In this document: in pieces, positions 16,761 to 25,846 of the stretch
How the letters are laid out: every line of letters begins with the position of its first letter
Position numbering within the stretch: the first letter of the stretch is position 1
DNA from: Streptomyces sp. NBC_00670
GTDB taxonomy: Bacteria > Actinomycetota > Actinomycetes > Streptomycetales > Streptomycetaceae
NCBI RefSeq assembly: GCF_036226765.1
Contig: NZ_CP109017.1
Span: forward strand, 5,271,001 to 5,335,000
Reading direction: 5' to 3'
DNA: 64,000 nucleotides
The notes under the pieces: generated by a model
What the model was told of the DNA's origin: nothing
Databases searched by the model: none
What the model saw: only the letters and a program-made list of their open reading frames with translations
Position numbers and translations under genes: made by a program

Positions 16761-18086
16761 TCACAGCCGGCGGGACTTCAGGGCCATGTGCAGCAGCAGA
16801 CGGTCCTCGCCGTCGTCCAGGTCCAGGCCGGTCAGCCGCTCCACCCGCGACAGCCGGTAGTACAGCGTCTGCCGGTGGATGCCCAGCTCCGCCGCCGCCC
16901 GCCCCGCCTGGCCGGCGAGGTCGAGGAACACCTCGGCGGTACGGGCCAGTTCGCGGTGCGCGGGGGAGAGCAGCTCGCGGACGGCGGGGTCGCGCGCCGC
17001 CTCGGGGGGCAGCGCGGTGAGCAGCCGGTACGGGCCGATGGAGGTCCAGGGGGCGACGGGCCCGAGCCGCGGCTCCGCCCCCGCGGCCCGCGCCGCCGCG
17101 ACGGCCTCGCTCCAGGCGGCCCCGAGCTCACCGAGCCCGCGCCGGGGCACGGCGACCCCGGCGACGGCGGCCGGCACGGCGCCCACCGGTGCGCCCTCGT
17201 GCGCCGGCGGCCCGGCCTCCCGGCCCGCCGGCCTCCCGGCGCCGCTCGCCGGGCGCGCGGTGCCGGCGGGAGCCGCGCGTTCCAGGAGCCGGGTCGCCGC
17301 CGTCAGGGCCGGGGCCGGGGCGTCGGGGGAGCGCAGGCGGACCAGGAGGGCCAGGCTCTGGCCGGTCGTGCCCCACGGCACCGTGCACCGCGCCACCGCG
17401 CCGGGCACCGTACGCACCGAGGGGGCGTCGTCCGGGTCGGCCGACGGCCACGGGGCGACGCACACCACCGTGTGCACCGCCTCCGCCCGCTCGCCCAGCC
17501 CGGTCCGCAGCTCCGCGATCGCCATGTCCCGCTGCCAGCCGTCCGCCGCGGTCAGCACCGCCCGCAGCTCGCGGGTCAGGTCCGCGCGGTGCTGCACCTC
17601 GTCGACGAGCAGCGCGCCGATCCGGCCGGTCACCTCCATCGCCGCCGCGAGCTGCCGCTCGGTCGGGCCCGGGTCGCCGTCCAGCAGCCACACATAGCCG
17701 AGGACGACACTCCGATGGCGTACCGGCAGACAGATTCTTCCCCGGTACACCCCCGCCTCCGGGGTCGGCGGGATGCGGACGGGGCCGGTGGCCCGGGTGA
17801 TGCCGAACCCCTCGAACCAGGCGCGCACGGCCGCGGTGGAGCGGCGGGTGAGGATCGAGCGGGTGCGGACGGGGTCCAGCGCGGAGGCGTCCAGCTCCTC
17901 GTCGCTGTCGTACGCGCCGAAGGCGATCAGCTCGAAGTCCCGGTTCTCCAGCGTGGCGGGGGCGCCGAGGAGTCCGGAGATCTCGTCCACGAGGTCCTGG
18001 TAGTCACCCCGGTGGTCGGCCCGGTGGTCACCTCGGTGGTCGGCCCGGTCGTCGTCCGGGCGTTCGCTTCTGTGGTCCGCCGTCAC
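16761..18086 (-). CDS. PucR/CdaR-type transcriptional regulator, probably for proline use
   Basis: 441 residues from GTG 18086 (GGGAG nine bases upstream); an upstream start at 18125 is less likely. The N-terminus has a short tandem run of DHR/DHRGD units made by repeated GGTGGTCGGCC-type DNA. The middle resembles a GAF-like sensory domain. The C-terminus is the PucR helix-turn-helix: HRELARTAEVFLDLAGQAG, then AAELGIHRQTLYYRLSRVE. Regulators of this class sit beside proline dehydrogenase in Streptomyces and activate it when proline is available; here it is divergent from that gene. A long Ala/Pro/Gly linker (about 285-330) is unusual. Confidence 0.85.
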   Translation of the reverse strand: MTADHRSERPDDDRADHRGDHRADHRGDYQDLVDEISGLLGAPATLENRDFELIAFGAYDSDEELDASALDPVRTRSILTRRSTAAVRAWFEGFGITRATGPVRIPPTPEAGVYRGRICLPVRHRSVVLGYVWLLDGDPGPTERQLAAAMEVTGRIGALLVDEVQHRADLTRELRAVLTAADGWQRDMAIAELRTGLGERAEAVHTVVCVAPWPSADPDDAPSVRTVPGAVARCTVPWGTTGQSLALLVRLRSPDAPAPALTAATRLLERAAPAGTARPASGAGRPAGREAGPPAHEGAPVGAVPAAVAGVAVPRRGLGELGAAWSEAVAAARAAGAEPRLGPVAPWTSIGPYRLLTALPPEAARDPAVRELLSPAHRELARTAEVFLDLAGQAGRAAAELGIHRQTLYYRLSRVERLTGLDLDDGEDRLLLHMALKSRRL

Positions 18087-18270
18087 TCCCTCATTCTCCC
18101 GCAGCCCCGACCGTCCTTCATACATCTGTCTGAGATCCGGGGCACGGATGCGTGACAGCTGTCGATGGCCGGAAAACGCGGGAATCCCTAGGTTTCACGG
18201 TGGTTCCCCGTGCCGTACCCGGACCCCCCGGGCACGGCTCCTGGCGTGTGTGTTCTTGTGGAGGTGCCCC

Positions 18271-19197
18271 GTGCTGGGTCCCGTGATTCTCGCCGCGTCG
18301 CGCAGCGACCGACTGCGCCGGCTGGTCTCCGCCGCCCCGGTGACCCGGCCGGTCGTCGACCGGTTCATCCCCGGGGAGACCGTCGACGACATCGTGCCCG
18401 TCATCCGCGACCTCACCGGCAAGGGCCTCGCGCTCACCATGGACGTCGTCGGCGAGGACATCACGACCCCCGAGCAGGCCGCCGCCGCGCGCGACGCGTA
18501 CCTGGAGCTGATCGGCCGGCTGGAGCCGCTGGAGCTCGGCGCGCGCGCCGAGATGTCCGTCAAGCTGTCGATGTTCGGCCAGTCCCTGCCCGGCGGGCAC
18601 GAGCTGGCGCTCGCCAACGTCCGCCCGGTCGTCGAGGCCGCCGCCGCGATCGGCACCACCGTCACGCTGGACGCCGAGGACCACACCACCCTCGACTCGA
18701 TGTTCACCGTCCACGAGGAACTGCGGCGGGACTTCCCGCAGACGGGCTGCGTCATCCAGGCGTACCTCTTCCGCACCGAGGCCGACGCCCGCCGGCTCGC
18801 CGCGAGCGGCAGCCGGGTGCGGCTGGTCAAGGGCGCGTACAAGGAGCCGGCCTCGGTCGCCTACCAGGACCGGCACGAGACCGACAAGGCGTACGTCCGC
18901 GTGCTGCGGACCCTGATGGAGGGCGAGGGGTACCCGATGGTCGGGTCGCACGACCCGCGCCTCATCTCCATCGCCCAGGAACTGGCCCGGCGCGCCGGAC
19001 GCAAGCTCGACGAGTACGAGTTCCAGATGCTCTACGGCATCCGCGGCGAGGAACACCTGCGGCTGGCGGCGGAGGGCCACCGCATGCGGGTGTACACGGC
19101 GTACGGGACGGACTGGTACGGGTACTTCATGAGGCGTCTCGCCGAGAAGCCGGCCAACCTGCGGTTCTTCGTGCGGTCGATGGCCAGTAGGGGCTGA
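18271..19197 (+). CDS. Proline dehydrogenase (FAD-dependent)
   Basis: 308 residues from GTG 18271, with GGAGG seven bases before it; the upstream frame to 18148 is non-coding leader. Monofunctional PRODH barrel that oxidises proline to pyrroline-5-carboxylate. Family motifs in order: LTMDVVGEDITTPEQA, EMSVKLSMFG, VTLDAEDHTTLDSMF, GCVIQAYLFRTEADA, RLVKGAYKEPASVAY, VGSHDPRLI and EFQMLYGIRGEEHLRLA. The next gene, P5C dehydrogenase, begins 69 bases later, so the two proline-degradation steps are co-expressed; unlike in Gram-negatives they are not fused. Confidence 0.95.
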   Translation: MLGPVILAASRSDRLRRLVSAAPVTRPVVDRFIPGETVDDIVPVIRDLTGKGLALTMDVVGEDITTPEQAAAARDAYLELIGRLEPLELGARAEMSVKLSMFGQSLPGGHELALANVRPVVEAAAAIGTTVTLDAEDHTTLDSMFTVHEELRRDFPQTGCVIQAYLFRTEADARRLAASGSRVRLVKGAYKEPASVAYQDRHETDKAYVRVLRTLMEGEGYPMVGSHDPRLISIAQELARRAGRKLDEYEFQMLYGIRGEEHLRLAAEGHRMRVYTAYGTDWYGYFMRRLAEKPANLRFFVRSMASRG

Positions 19198-19266
19198 ACC
19201 GCCCCCCCCACGCTTGTTTCCGCGGAACACCGCTCACCACCGCTCACACAAGGAGTTACGGACACC

Positions 19267-20898
19267 ATGGACGCTGTGACCCGGGTCCCCGCCCCCGTCA
19301 ACGAGCCGGTGCACGGCTACGCCCCCGGTTCGGCCGAGCGGGCGCGGCTCGAGGCCAGGCTGAAGGAGCTCGCCGAGAACCCGGCGGAGCTGCCCTGCAC
19401 CATCGGCGGGGAGAAGCGGATGGGCGGCGGCGAGCCCTTCGACGTCGTCCAGCCGCACCGCCACAAGGCCGTGCTCGGCACGTTCCGGCACGCCACGCGG
19501 CAGGACGCGCAGGACGCCGTCGACGCGGCGCTCGCCGCCGCGCCCGGCTGGCGCGCGCTGTCCTTCGACGACCGCGCCGCCATCTTCCTGCGCGCGGCCG
19601 AGCTGCTGGCCGGCCCCTGGCGCGAGAAGCTCGCCGCCGCGACGATGCTCGGGCAGTCCAAGACCGCCCAGCAGGCCGAGATCGACAGCCCCTGCGAGCT
19701 CGTCGACTTCTGGCGCTTCAACGTGCACTACGCGCGCGGCATCCTGGCCGAGCAGCCGCCGGCCAACTCCCCGGGCGTGTGGAACCGCATGGACCACCGT
19801 CCGCTGGAGGGCTTCGTCTACGCGATCACCCCGTTCAACTTCACCGCGATCGCCGGCAACCTGCCGACCGCGCCCGCGCTGATGGGGAACGTGGTGGTGT
19901 GGAAGCCGTCGCCGACGCAGACCCTGGCCGCCGTGCTGCTCATGGAGCTGCTGGAGGAGGCGGGGCTGCCGGCGGGCGTCATCAACCTCCTCACCGGTGA
20001 CGGCGTCGAGGTCTCCGAGGTCGCCCTGAACCACCGTGACCTGGCCGGGATCCACTTCACCGGGTCGACGCCGACGTTCCAGTACCTGTGGAAGACGGTC
20101 GGCAACAACATCGACACGTACCGGACGTATCCGCGGCTCGTGGGCGAGACCGGCGGCAAGGACTTCGTGGTCGCGCACCCGTCGGCGGACCGGGCGGTGC
20201 TCAAGACCGCGCTGACGCGCGGGGCCTTCGAGTACCAGGGCCAGAAGTGCAGCGCGACCTCGCGCGCGTACATCCCGGCGTCGATCTGGAACGGCGGCTT
20301 CAAGGAGGAGTTCGCGGCCGAGGTCGACCACCTGACCATGGGTGACGTGACGGATTTCGCCAACTTCGTCGGCGCGGTCATCGACGAGCGGTCGTTCGCG
20401 AAGAACAAGGCGGCGATCGACCGGGCGAAGGAGGACCCGACCTGCACGATCGTGGCGGGAGGGACGTACGACGACTCGGTGGGGTACTTCGTGCGGCCGA
20501 CGGTCATCGAGTGCACGGATCCGGAGAACGAGGTGTTCCGGACGGAGTACTTCGGGCCCGTGCTCGCGGTGCACGTGTACGAGGACGAGGCGTACGACGA
20601 GATGCTGACGCAGATGGAGTCCGTGTCGGACTACGCGCTGACCGGGTCGGTCATCGCGGGCGACCGGGCGGCGGCGGCGTACACGATGGAGAAGCTGCGG
20701 TACGCGGCCGGGAACTTCTACATCAACGACAAGTCGACGGGTGCGGTCGTGGGGCAGCAGCCGTTCGGGGGTGGGCGCGCGTCGGGGACGAACGACAAGG
20801 CGGGCGCGCCGCAGAACCTGATGCGGTGGACGTCGACGCGGGCCATCAAGGAAACGCTGGTTCCGCCGACGGACTACGCGTACCCGCACATGGGCTGA
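19267..20898 (+). CDS. pruA: L-glutamate gamma-semialdehyde (P5C) dehydrogenase
   Basis: 543 residues, the standard length. It oxidises glutamate semialdehyde to glutamate with NAD+, completing proline catabolism. NAD-binding VVVWKPSPTQTLAA, then FTGSTPTFQYLW, the general-base Glu in RLVGETGGKDFVV and the nucleophile Cys in FEYQGQKCSATSRAY. The C-terminal oligomerisation flap (GQQPFGGGRASGTNDKAG) is present. AAGGAG lies eleven bases ahead of the ATG. It follows proline dehydrogenase in one operon and ends in a strong hairpin. Confidence 0.96.
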   Translation: MDAVTRVPAPVNEPVHGYAPGSAERARLEARLKELAENPAELPCTIGGEKRMGGGEPFDVVQPHRHKAVLGTFRHATRQDAQDAVDAALAAAPGWRALSFDDRAAIFLRAAELLAGPWREKLAAATMLGQSKTAQQAEIDSPCELVDFWRFNVHYARGILAEQPPANSPGVWNRMDHRPLEGFVYAITPFNFTAIAGNLPTAPALMGNVVVWKPSPTQTLAAVLLMELLEEAGLPAGVINLLTGDGVEVSEVALNHRDLAGIHFTGSTPTFQYLWKTVGNNIDTYRTYPRLVGETGGKDFVVAHPSADRAVLKTALTRGAFEYQGQKCSATSRAYIPASIWNGGFKEEFAAEVDHLTMGDVTDFANFVGAVIDERSFAKNKAAIDRAKEDPTCTIVAGGTYDDSVGYFVRPTVIECTDPENEVFRTEYFGPVLAVHVYEDEAYDEMLTQMESVSDYALTGSVIAGDRAAAAYTMEKLRYAAGNFYINDKSTGAVVGQQPFGGGRASGTNDKAGAPQNLMRWTSTRAIKETLVPPTDYAYPHMG

Positions 20899-20915
20899 CG
20901 CCCGTTGTTGCCTTG

Positions 20916-20948
20916 GGGCGCCCCCCTTTTTTTGGTTGGGGGGCGCCC
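20916..20948 (+). terminator. Terminator after pruA
   Basis: GGGCGCCCCCC (20916-20926) pairs with GGGGGGCGCCC (20938-20948) over 11 bases. The loop itself is the T-rich stretch TTTTTTTGGTT. Lies 17 bases after the stop codon. Confidence 0.75.
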
Positions 20949-21182
20949 TTGGCGCGCATGGGGTGGGGTTGTGGTGTCGGGGGCGCGGGGCTGTGTTTTT
21001 TGCGCGGCTTTGCCGCGCTTCTTAGGGGCGCGGGGAACTGCGCGACCAGCCACATCGCACCCGCACCCGCCCACGAACCCACCCCCCGAGCTCTCAGGCG
21101 CCGCTCCCCCGGGGGCGAAGGGGCGGAGCCCCTGGGGGACGGGAAGGGGAGGGGCGGCGGGGGCGAGGAAAACGTCCCGCAT
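20949..21182 (+). repeat. Cluster of dispersed intergenic repeats
   Basis: Three modules in a row: the variant GGGGCGCGGGGCTGTGT with a GCGCGGC-TTT-GCCGCGC hairpin (20985-21019), module A (21024-21100) and module B (21105-21170). There is no gene. The same order recurs at 34912-35165 and 50360-50610. Confidence 0.75.
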
Positions 21183-21408
21183 TACCCCAGCTCAGCCCCA
21201 CCCCCGTCTCAGATAGTAGGAAGCCCAAGTAATTGTGCAGACACACCGCTTTCTCTCGCCTACTTTTGTAGGAGCCGAACGTCTCGCTCGACCAAGCGAA
21301 GGGCGGCTGTGAGCCGTGCCTCACGCAGGCCACCCCTGCGGCACGCGCCCCCCGCCCCTTTTGGCGCCACGTCGCTTTTCCCACCGCTGGCTGAGGAGTC
21401 GATTCCCC

Positions 21409-21537
21409 ATGGCCGAGACGACCACCCGCCGCCGCATCCGTCACCCCCGCACGACGGACACCGACCGCAAGAACGCCGCCGCCGCCCTCCAGCGCGCTCT
21501 CGACCGCCGGGACAACGGCGGCCAGACGGGCCACTGA
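21409..21537 (+). CDS. Small basic protein, 42 residues
   Basis: A short frame from ATG 21409 with GAGGAG upstream. The peptide is hydrophilic and Arg/Thr-rich (TTTRRRIRHPRTTDTDRKN), then AAAALQRALDRRDN, which reads as an amphipathic helix. Codon third positions are G/C-rich and the ribosome site is good, so it is probably real. The 226 bases in front (21183-21408) are AT-richer than average and likely hold its promoter. Function unknown; possibly a nucleic-acid-binding small protein. Confidence 0.65.
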   Translation: MAETTTRRRIRHPRTTDTDRKNAAAALQRALDRRDNGGQTGH

Positions 21538-21556
21538 GCCCTGTCACACCCCCCGT

Positions 21557-23071
21557 TCACCCACCCCCGCGCCGCACGGTGAAGTGGTCAATGCGCCTGC
21601 CGTTCTGGGCGAGCGCGGAGACCGTCAGCCGGGGGCGCGGCCCCGGGTCGGCCCGTACCGACAGGAACGAGAAGCCGGTGTAGCGAACCCTCGACCACTC
21701 CACCGTGTCCGCGTGCCGCTCACGCGCCCTGGTCCAGTGGAAGGTGCGCACGGCCTCCCGGTCGGCGACCGCGTTCTCGTAGCTGTCCGGCACGCCCGTC
21801 GGGAAGGAGTACAGGTCCTTCCCGCCGCCGCCCGCCGTCACGTACACGATCCCGTCCCGGGTCGGGTCCGTGTCCCCGCCGACGGGGACGACCCGCCCGA
21901 CCTCGCCGTCCCGGATCGCGTCCGTGCGCTCGTAGACGTGGTTGTGCCCGTTGATCACCAGGTCCACCCGGTGCCTGGTGAACAGCGGGAGCCACGCGGC
22001 ACGCACCCCGCCGTCGGACGCGTGCGTCGACGTCGAGTACGCGCAGTGGTGGAAGAAGACGACGACGAAGTCGACCGCCGGGTTCGCGCGCAGTTCGCCC
22101 AGCCGGCGCTCCAGCCACCGGGTCTGTCGGCCCTCCGTGTAGCCGAGGTTGGCCGGGATCTCGTACGACACGTCGTTGGCGTCCAGCGCGACGACGCCCA
22201 CGTTGCCGTACACGAACGAGTACACCCCGGGCGCCCGGCGCGGGTCGAAGCCGCTGTCCGGCAGCGACCAGCGCGCCGCCTGGCCGCCGTTGCCGTCGGG
22301 GGAGTACCACGCCTCCATGTCGTGGTTGCCGGACGTCACCATCCAGGGAACGGACTTCGCCACCGACTCGGTCTGCGCGAGGAAGGTGTCCCAGAGCCGG
22401 GGGTCGTAGAGGTCCGTCTCCTTGCCGTGGCCGGTCGTGTCGGCGTAGCAGAGATCACCGGCGTGGAGGTGGAAGGCGGGGTTCCGGCGCAGCAGCAGCC
22501 GGTCGTTGAGCGCCGCGTGCTCGCCCACGCCCTGGTCCCCGAACGCGGTGAACGTGAACGCCTCCGGCCGCGCGGGCGCGGTACGGAAGGTGCCGAGGGT
22601 GGCGCGACGGTCCGCCGCGGCCGGGTCGAAGCCGTCGTGTCCGACGCCGTAGTGGTACGTCGTGCCGGGCGTCAGCCCGTCCAGGGCCGCGTGCACGTAG
22701 TACTGGTCCACCGCCACCCGCTCCCCGGGCACCCCCGGCGTGTGCAGCGCCCGCACCTCGGCCTCGATCCGGTGGCTCAGCTCGTCGGGCCGTACCCCGA
22801 TCCGCACGAACGGCCTGTGCACGGCCAACGGCACCTGCCAGGAGATCCGCATACGGGTCCTGGGATCGCTCCCGAACGCCAGATGCCGGCCGAACGGCGC
22901 GACCACGGATCCGTGCACCGACGGCGAGGCCTTCGGCACCGGGTCCGAACTCACCGTCCCCGAACACCCCGCCAGCGCCCCACCGGCCACGGCCCCCGCG
23001 GTCACCAGAACCCGCCGCCGGGACAACCGGGCCCGCAGATACGCGTACTGCTCAGCCATGCTCAGCTCCAT
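21557..23071 (-). CDS. Tat-exported metallophosphoesterase lipoprotein (purple acid phosphatase-like)
   Basis: 504 residues from ATG 23071 (ATG 23059 also has a GGAG box). The signal combines twin arginines, SRRRVLVTAG, with lipobox LAGC (Cys36), so it is predicted to be folded, exported by Tat and lipid-anchored. A fibronectin-like domain (residues 60-165) precedes the calcineurin-like phosphoesterase domain, whose metal ligands are visible: AFGDQG, HAGDLCYAD, SGNHD, FFHHCAYST and INGHNHVYERT. This is the purple acid phosphatase layout. It likely releases phosphate from organic esters. It is divergent from leuB and shares a 135-base promoter region. Regulation by phosphate is not evident from sequence. 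Confidence 0.9.
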   Translation of the reverse strand: MELSMAEQYAYLRARLSRRRVLVTAGAVAGGALAGCSGTVSSDPVPKASPSVHGSVVAPFGRHLAFGSDPRTRMRISWQVPLAVHRPFVRIGVRPDELSHRIEAEVRALHTPGVPGERVAVDQYYVHAALDGLTPGTTYHYGVGHDGFDPAAADRRATLGTFRTAPARPEAFTFTAFGDQGVGEHAALNDRLLLRRNPAFHLHAGDLCYADTTGHGKETDLYDPRLWDTFLAQTESVAKSVPWMVTSGNHDMEAWYSPDGNGGQAARWSLPDSGFDPRRAPGVYSFVYGNVGVVALDANDVSYEIPANLGYTEGRQTRWLERRLGELRANPAVDFVVVFFHHCAYSTSTHASDGGVRAAWLPLFTRHRVDLVINGHNHVYERTDAIRDGEVGRVVPVGGDTDPTRDGIVYVTAGGGGKDLYSFPTGVPDSYENAVADREAVRTFHWTRARERHADTVEWSRVRYTGFSFLSVRADPGPRPRLTVSALAQNGRRIDHFTVRRGGG

Positions 23072-23169
23072 GACCAGAACCTTTCCCGGCGGACGTCGAC
23101 ATCGGGTCGTCGTACGGGTGAACGGCACATGACACGATGGGACGGCTCCCCGTCCACACTACGGACACC

Positions 23170-23211
23170 CCATGTCACGCTCTAAGACATGGCGTACCGT
23201 GACGCCATGTC
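23170..23211 (+). promoter_or_regulatory. Leaderless leuB promoter with CCATGTC operator
   Basis: CCATGTC (23170-23176) and its perfect complement GACATGG (23186-23192) flank a 9-base spacer; CCATGTC recurs at 23205-23211 over the leuB start. A promoter fits around it: ATGTCA (23172-23177), 17 bases, TACCGT (23195-23200), with initiation at the ATG 23207. No ribosome site is visible. The dyad covers the -35 and spacer, as a repressor site would. Confidence 0.55.
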
Positions 23212-24250
23212 TCGCAGCCTCAATCTCGCAGTCATCCCCGGCGACGGCATCGGCCAGGAGGTCGTGGCCGAAGGCCTCAAGGTGCTCTCCGCCGTGCTTC
23301 CGCAGGATGTGAAGCTGGAGACGAAGGAGTACGACTTCGGCGCCCGGCGCTACCACGCCACCGGTGAGACCCTCACCGACGCCGACCTCGAGCAGCTCCA
23401 GACGCACGACGCGATCCTGCTGGGCGCGATCGGCGACCCGTCCGTGCCGTCCGGTGTCCTGGAGCGCGGCTTCCTGCTCAAGCTCCGCTTCGCCTTCGAC
23501 CACCACGTCAACCTGCGGCCCTCCAAGCTGCTCCCGGGCGTGCAGACCCCGCTCGCCGGCCAGCCGGAGATCGACTTCGTGGTCGTCCGCGAGGGCACCG
23601 AGGGCCCGTACACGGGCAACGGCGGCACGATTCGCAAGGGCACCCCCCAGGAGGTCGCCACCGAGGTCTCCGTCAACACGGCGTTCGGTGTCGAGCGGGT
23701 CGTGCGGGACGCCTTCGCCCGGGCGCAGGCCCGCCCGCGCAAGAAGCTCGCGCTCGTCCACAAGAACAACGTGCTCACCTTCGCGGGGCACCTGTGGACG
23801 AACATCTTCAACAAGGTGGCCGAGGAGTTCCCCGACGTCACCACCGAGTACATGCACGTGGACGCGGCGACGATCTACCTCGTCACGCAGCCCGAGCGCT
23901 TCGACGTGATCGTCACCGACAACCTCTTCGGCGACATCATCACCGACCTGGCCGCCGCCATCTCCGGCGGCATCGGGGTCGCCGCCTCCGGCAACATCAA
24001 CCCGGGCGGCAGCCACCCCTCCATGTTCGAGCCGGTGCACGGCTCGGCGCCCGACATCGCGGGCCAGGGCAAGGCCGACCCGTCGGCCACCGTCCTCTCC
24101 GTCGCCCTCCTGCTGCGCCACCTCGGGTACGAGGCCGAGGCCGTGCGCATCGAGGAGGCCGTCTCCGCCGACCTCGCGGAGCGCGTCGGCGGGCCCGCCC
24201 GCTCCACCGCCGAGATCGGCGACGCCCTCGTCGCGCGAGTAGCCGGCTGA
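23207..24250 (+). CDS. leuB: 3-isopropylmalate dehydrogenase
   Basis: 347 residues from ATG 23207 (MSRSLNLAVIPGDGIGQEVV). NAD-dependent oxidative decarboxylation in leucine synthesis. Family motifs include AILLGAIGDPSVPSGVLERG, FDHHVNLRPSKLLPGV, VVREGTEGPYTGNGG, the Lys of HKNNVLTFAG and the metal/NAD site VTDNLFGDIITDLAAA, then NPGGSHPSMFEPVHGSAPDIAG. An in-frame ATG at 23189 exists but lies within the operator dyad and lacks a ribosome site. The gene is followed by a terminator and then ilvE. Confidence 0.96.
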   Translation: MSRSLNLAVIPGDGIGQEVVAEGLKVLSAVLPQDVKLETKEYDFGARRYHATGETLTDADLEQLQTHDAILLGAIGDPSVPSGVLERGFLLKLRFAFDHHVNLRPSKLLPGVQTPLAGQPEIDFVVVREGTEGPYTGNGGTIRKGTPQEVATEVSVNTAFGVERVVRDAFARAQARPRKKLALVHKNNVLTFAGHLWTNIFNKVAEEFPDVTTEYMHVDAATIYLVTQPERFDVIVTDNLFGDIITDLAAAISGGIGVAASGNINPGGSHPSMFEPVHGSAPDIAGQGKADPSATVLSVALLLRHLGYEAEAVRIEEAVSADLAERVGGPARSTAEIGDALVARVAG

Positions 24251-24290
24251 CCCGGGCCACTCCACACTCCCTGAAGACAGGGACGAGAAG

Positions 24291-24323
24291 GCCGTCGGGT
24301 CGCATCCGCACCCGGCGGCTTTT
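24291..24323 (+). terminator. Terminator after leuB
   Basis: GCCGTCGGGT (24291-24300) pairs with ACCCGGCGGC (24310-24319), ten pairs including one G-T, then TTTT. Rho-independent terminator separating leuB from ilvE. Confidence 0.88.
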
Positions 24324-24418
24324 CCATGCCCTCGCCGGGTGTCACCATCTATCCACCCTGGGCACGCCCAAGGGCCGCATGCACGCCGTTTCGTCCATTT
24401 CATCCACGGTCCTGCTCT

Positions 24419-24427
24419 TGCGATAAT
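24419..24427 (+). promoter_or_regulatory. Extended -10 promoter of ilvE
   Basis: TGC followed by GATAAT is an extended -10 with a 5/6 hexamer. Start would be near 24434, leaving a leader of about 105 bases before the ilvE ATG. No clear -35 is seen, as is common with extended -10 sites. Confidence 0.5.
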
Positions 24428-24538
24428 CGAACGCGGAGCCGCGGCATGAGGGAATGCTCGGACGTCCTACCAACCGTGACGAGCGGTACGGACGTGAGCG
24501 CGGCCCGTCACACACGACCGGTGAAGGACAGACCACTC

Positions 24539-25627
24539 ATGACGACGCCCACGATCGAGCTCAAGCCCTCCGCCCACCCGCTCTCCGCCGCCGAGCGGGA
24601 GGCGGCCATGGCCAACCCCGGGTTCGGCCGCCACTTCACCGACCACATGGTGACCATCCGGTGGACCGAGGGCCGCGGCTGGCACGACGCCCAGCTCGTC
24701 CCCTACGGGCCGATCTCCCTCGACCCCTCCAGCCATGTGCTCCACTACGGCCAGGAGATCTTCGAGGGGCTCAAGGCCTACCGGCAGCCCGACGGCTCCG
24801 TCGCGCTCTTCCGCCCCGAGGCCAACGCCCGCCGCTTCCGCACCTCCGCCCGCCGCATGGCCATGGCCGAGCTGCCCGAGGAGCTGTTCCTCGCCGCCCT
24901 GGACGCGCTGCTCTCCCAGGACTCCGCCTGGGTCCCGCCGCACGGCGGGGAGGAGTCGCTCTACCTGCGGCCGTTCATGTTCGCCTCCGAGACCGGACTC
25001 GGCGTCCACCCGGCCAACGAGTACCTGTTCATGCTGATCGCCTCGCCGTCCGGCGCCTACTTCGCCGGCGGCGTCAAGCCGGTCACCATCTGGGTCTCCG
25101 AGGACCACGTCCGCGCCGTTCCCGGCGGCACCGGCGACGCCAAGACCGGCGGCAACTACGCCGCCTCCCTGCTGCCCCAGGCCGAGGCCGCCGCGCACGG
25201 CTGCGACCAGGTCGTCTACCTCGACGCGGTGACCCGCACCAAGGTCGAGGAGTCCGGCAGCATGAACATCGCGTTCGTCTACGGCGACCGCATCGTCACC
25301 CCCGCGCTGACCGGCTCCATCCTGGAGGGCATCACCCGCGACTCCCTCCTCACCGTCGCCCGGGACCTCGGCTACACCGCCGAGGAGGGCGTGATCACCC
25401 TGGAGCAGTGGCGCGCGGACGCCGCCTCCGGCGCCCTCACCGAGGTCTTCGCCTGCGGCACCGCCGCCGTCGTCACCCCGATCGGCACCGTCCGCACCAA
25501 GGGCGGCGAGTGGACCCACGGCGACGGCACCCCCGGCACCGTCACCGCCCGGCTCCGCGAGGCCCTGCTCAGCCTCCAGCGCGGCGTCAGCGAGGACACC
25601 CACGGCTGGATGCGCCGCATCGGCTGA
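24539..25627 (+). CDS. ilvE: Branched-chain amino acid aminotransferase
   Basis: 362 residues from ATG 24539 with GAAGGAC eight bases ahead. PLP enzyme of fold type IV, catalysing the last step to Leu, Ile and Val. Motifs: HYGQEIFEGLKAYR, RPEANARRFRTSARRM, LYLRPFMFASE, the PLP-Lys region GGTGDAKTGGNYAASL, then EESGSMNIAFVYGD and GSILEGITRDSLLTVARDLGY. An in-frame upstream ATG (24446) would add a segment without homologous look. Sits between leuB and cimA, so this stretch is a second branched-chain locus. Confidence 0.96.
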   Translation: MTTPTIELKPSAHPLSAAEREAAMANPGFGRHFTDHMVTIRWTEGRGWHDAQLVPYGPISLDPSSHVLHYGQEIFEGLKAYRQPDGSVALFRPEANARRFRTSARRMAMAELPEELFLAALDALLSQDSAWVPPHGGEESLYLRPFMFASETGLGVHPANEYLFMLIASPSGAYFAGGVKPVTIWVSEDHVRAVPGGTGDAKTGGNYAASLLPQAEAAAHGCDQVVYLDAVTRTKVEESGSMNIAFVYGDRIVTPALTGSILEGITRDSLLTVARDLGYTAEEGVITLEQWRADAASGALTEVFACGTAAVVTPIGTVRTKGGEWTHGDGTPGTVTARLREALLSLQRGVSEDTHGWMRRIG

Positions 25628-25728
25628 CCCGGCCGTCTCCCGACGGATCCCGCCGCCCCACCGGCGGGATCCGGCCACGCCCACGCCCGCATCCTGAGAC
25701 GGCGGTGGGTTACGGGTGCGCGCTGTGC

Positions 25729-25791
25729 CAAAATGCCCCCGTGCTCTCGTTCGCCATGATTATTGGCAGCAGGCGCGCCGGTCCGCAGTGA
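25729..25791 (+). CDS. Putative leader peptide of cimA (Ile-rich, leaderless)
   Basis: A frame from GTG 25741 to TGA 25791 encodes VLSFAMIIGSRRAGPQ; an ATG at 25756 gives a shorter MIIGSRRAGPQ. CAAAAT at 25729-25734 is a possible -10 that would start transcription at the GTG. The two Ile codons are ATT ATT, rare in this genome and adjacent, as expected of a regulatory codon pair. A terminator follows 55 bases after the stop and cimA starts 190 bases after it. Isoleucine control of cimA is a reasonable inference because citramalate feeds isoleucine synthesis. The feature includes the -10. Confidence 0.62.
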   Translation, partial: QNAPVLSFAMIIGSRRAGPQ

Positions 25792-25846
25792 CCGCCTCGT
25801 ACGACCAGGTACGGGCGGACACCGTCGTCCTCGACCCGCGCGCAGA

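Noticed and set aside
24446..24538. Upstream ATG start for ilvE
   Set aside because: In frame, but the added residues lack family resemblance and a ribosome site; ATG 24539 has GAAGGAC ahead.
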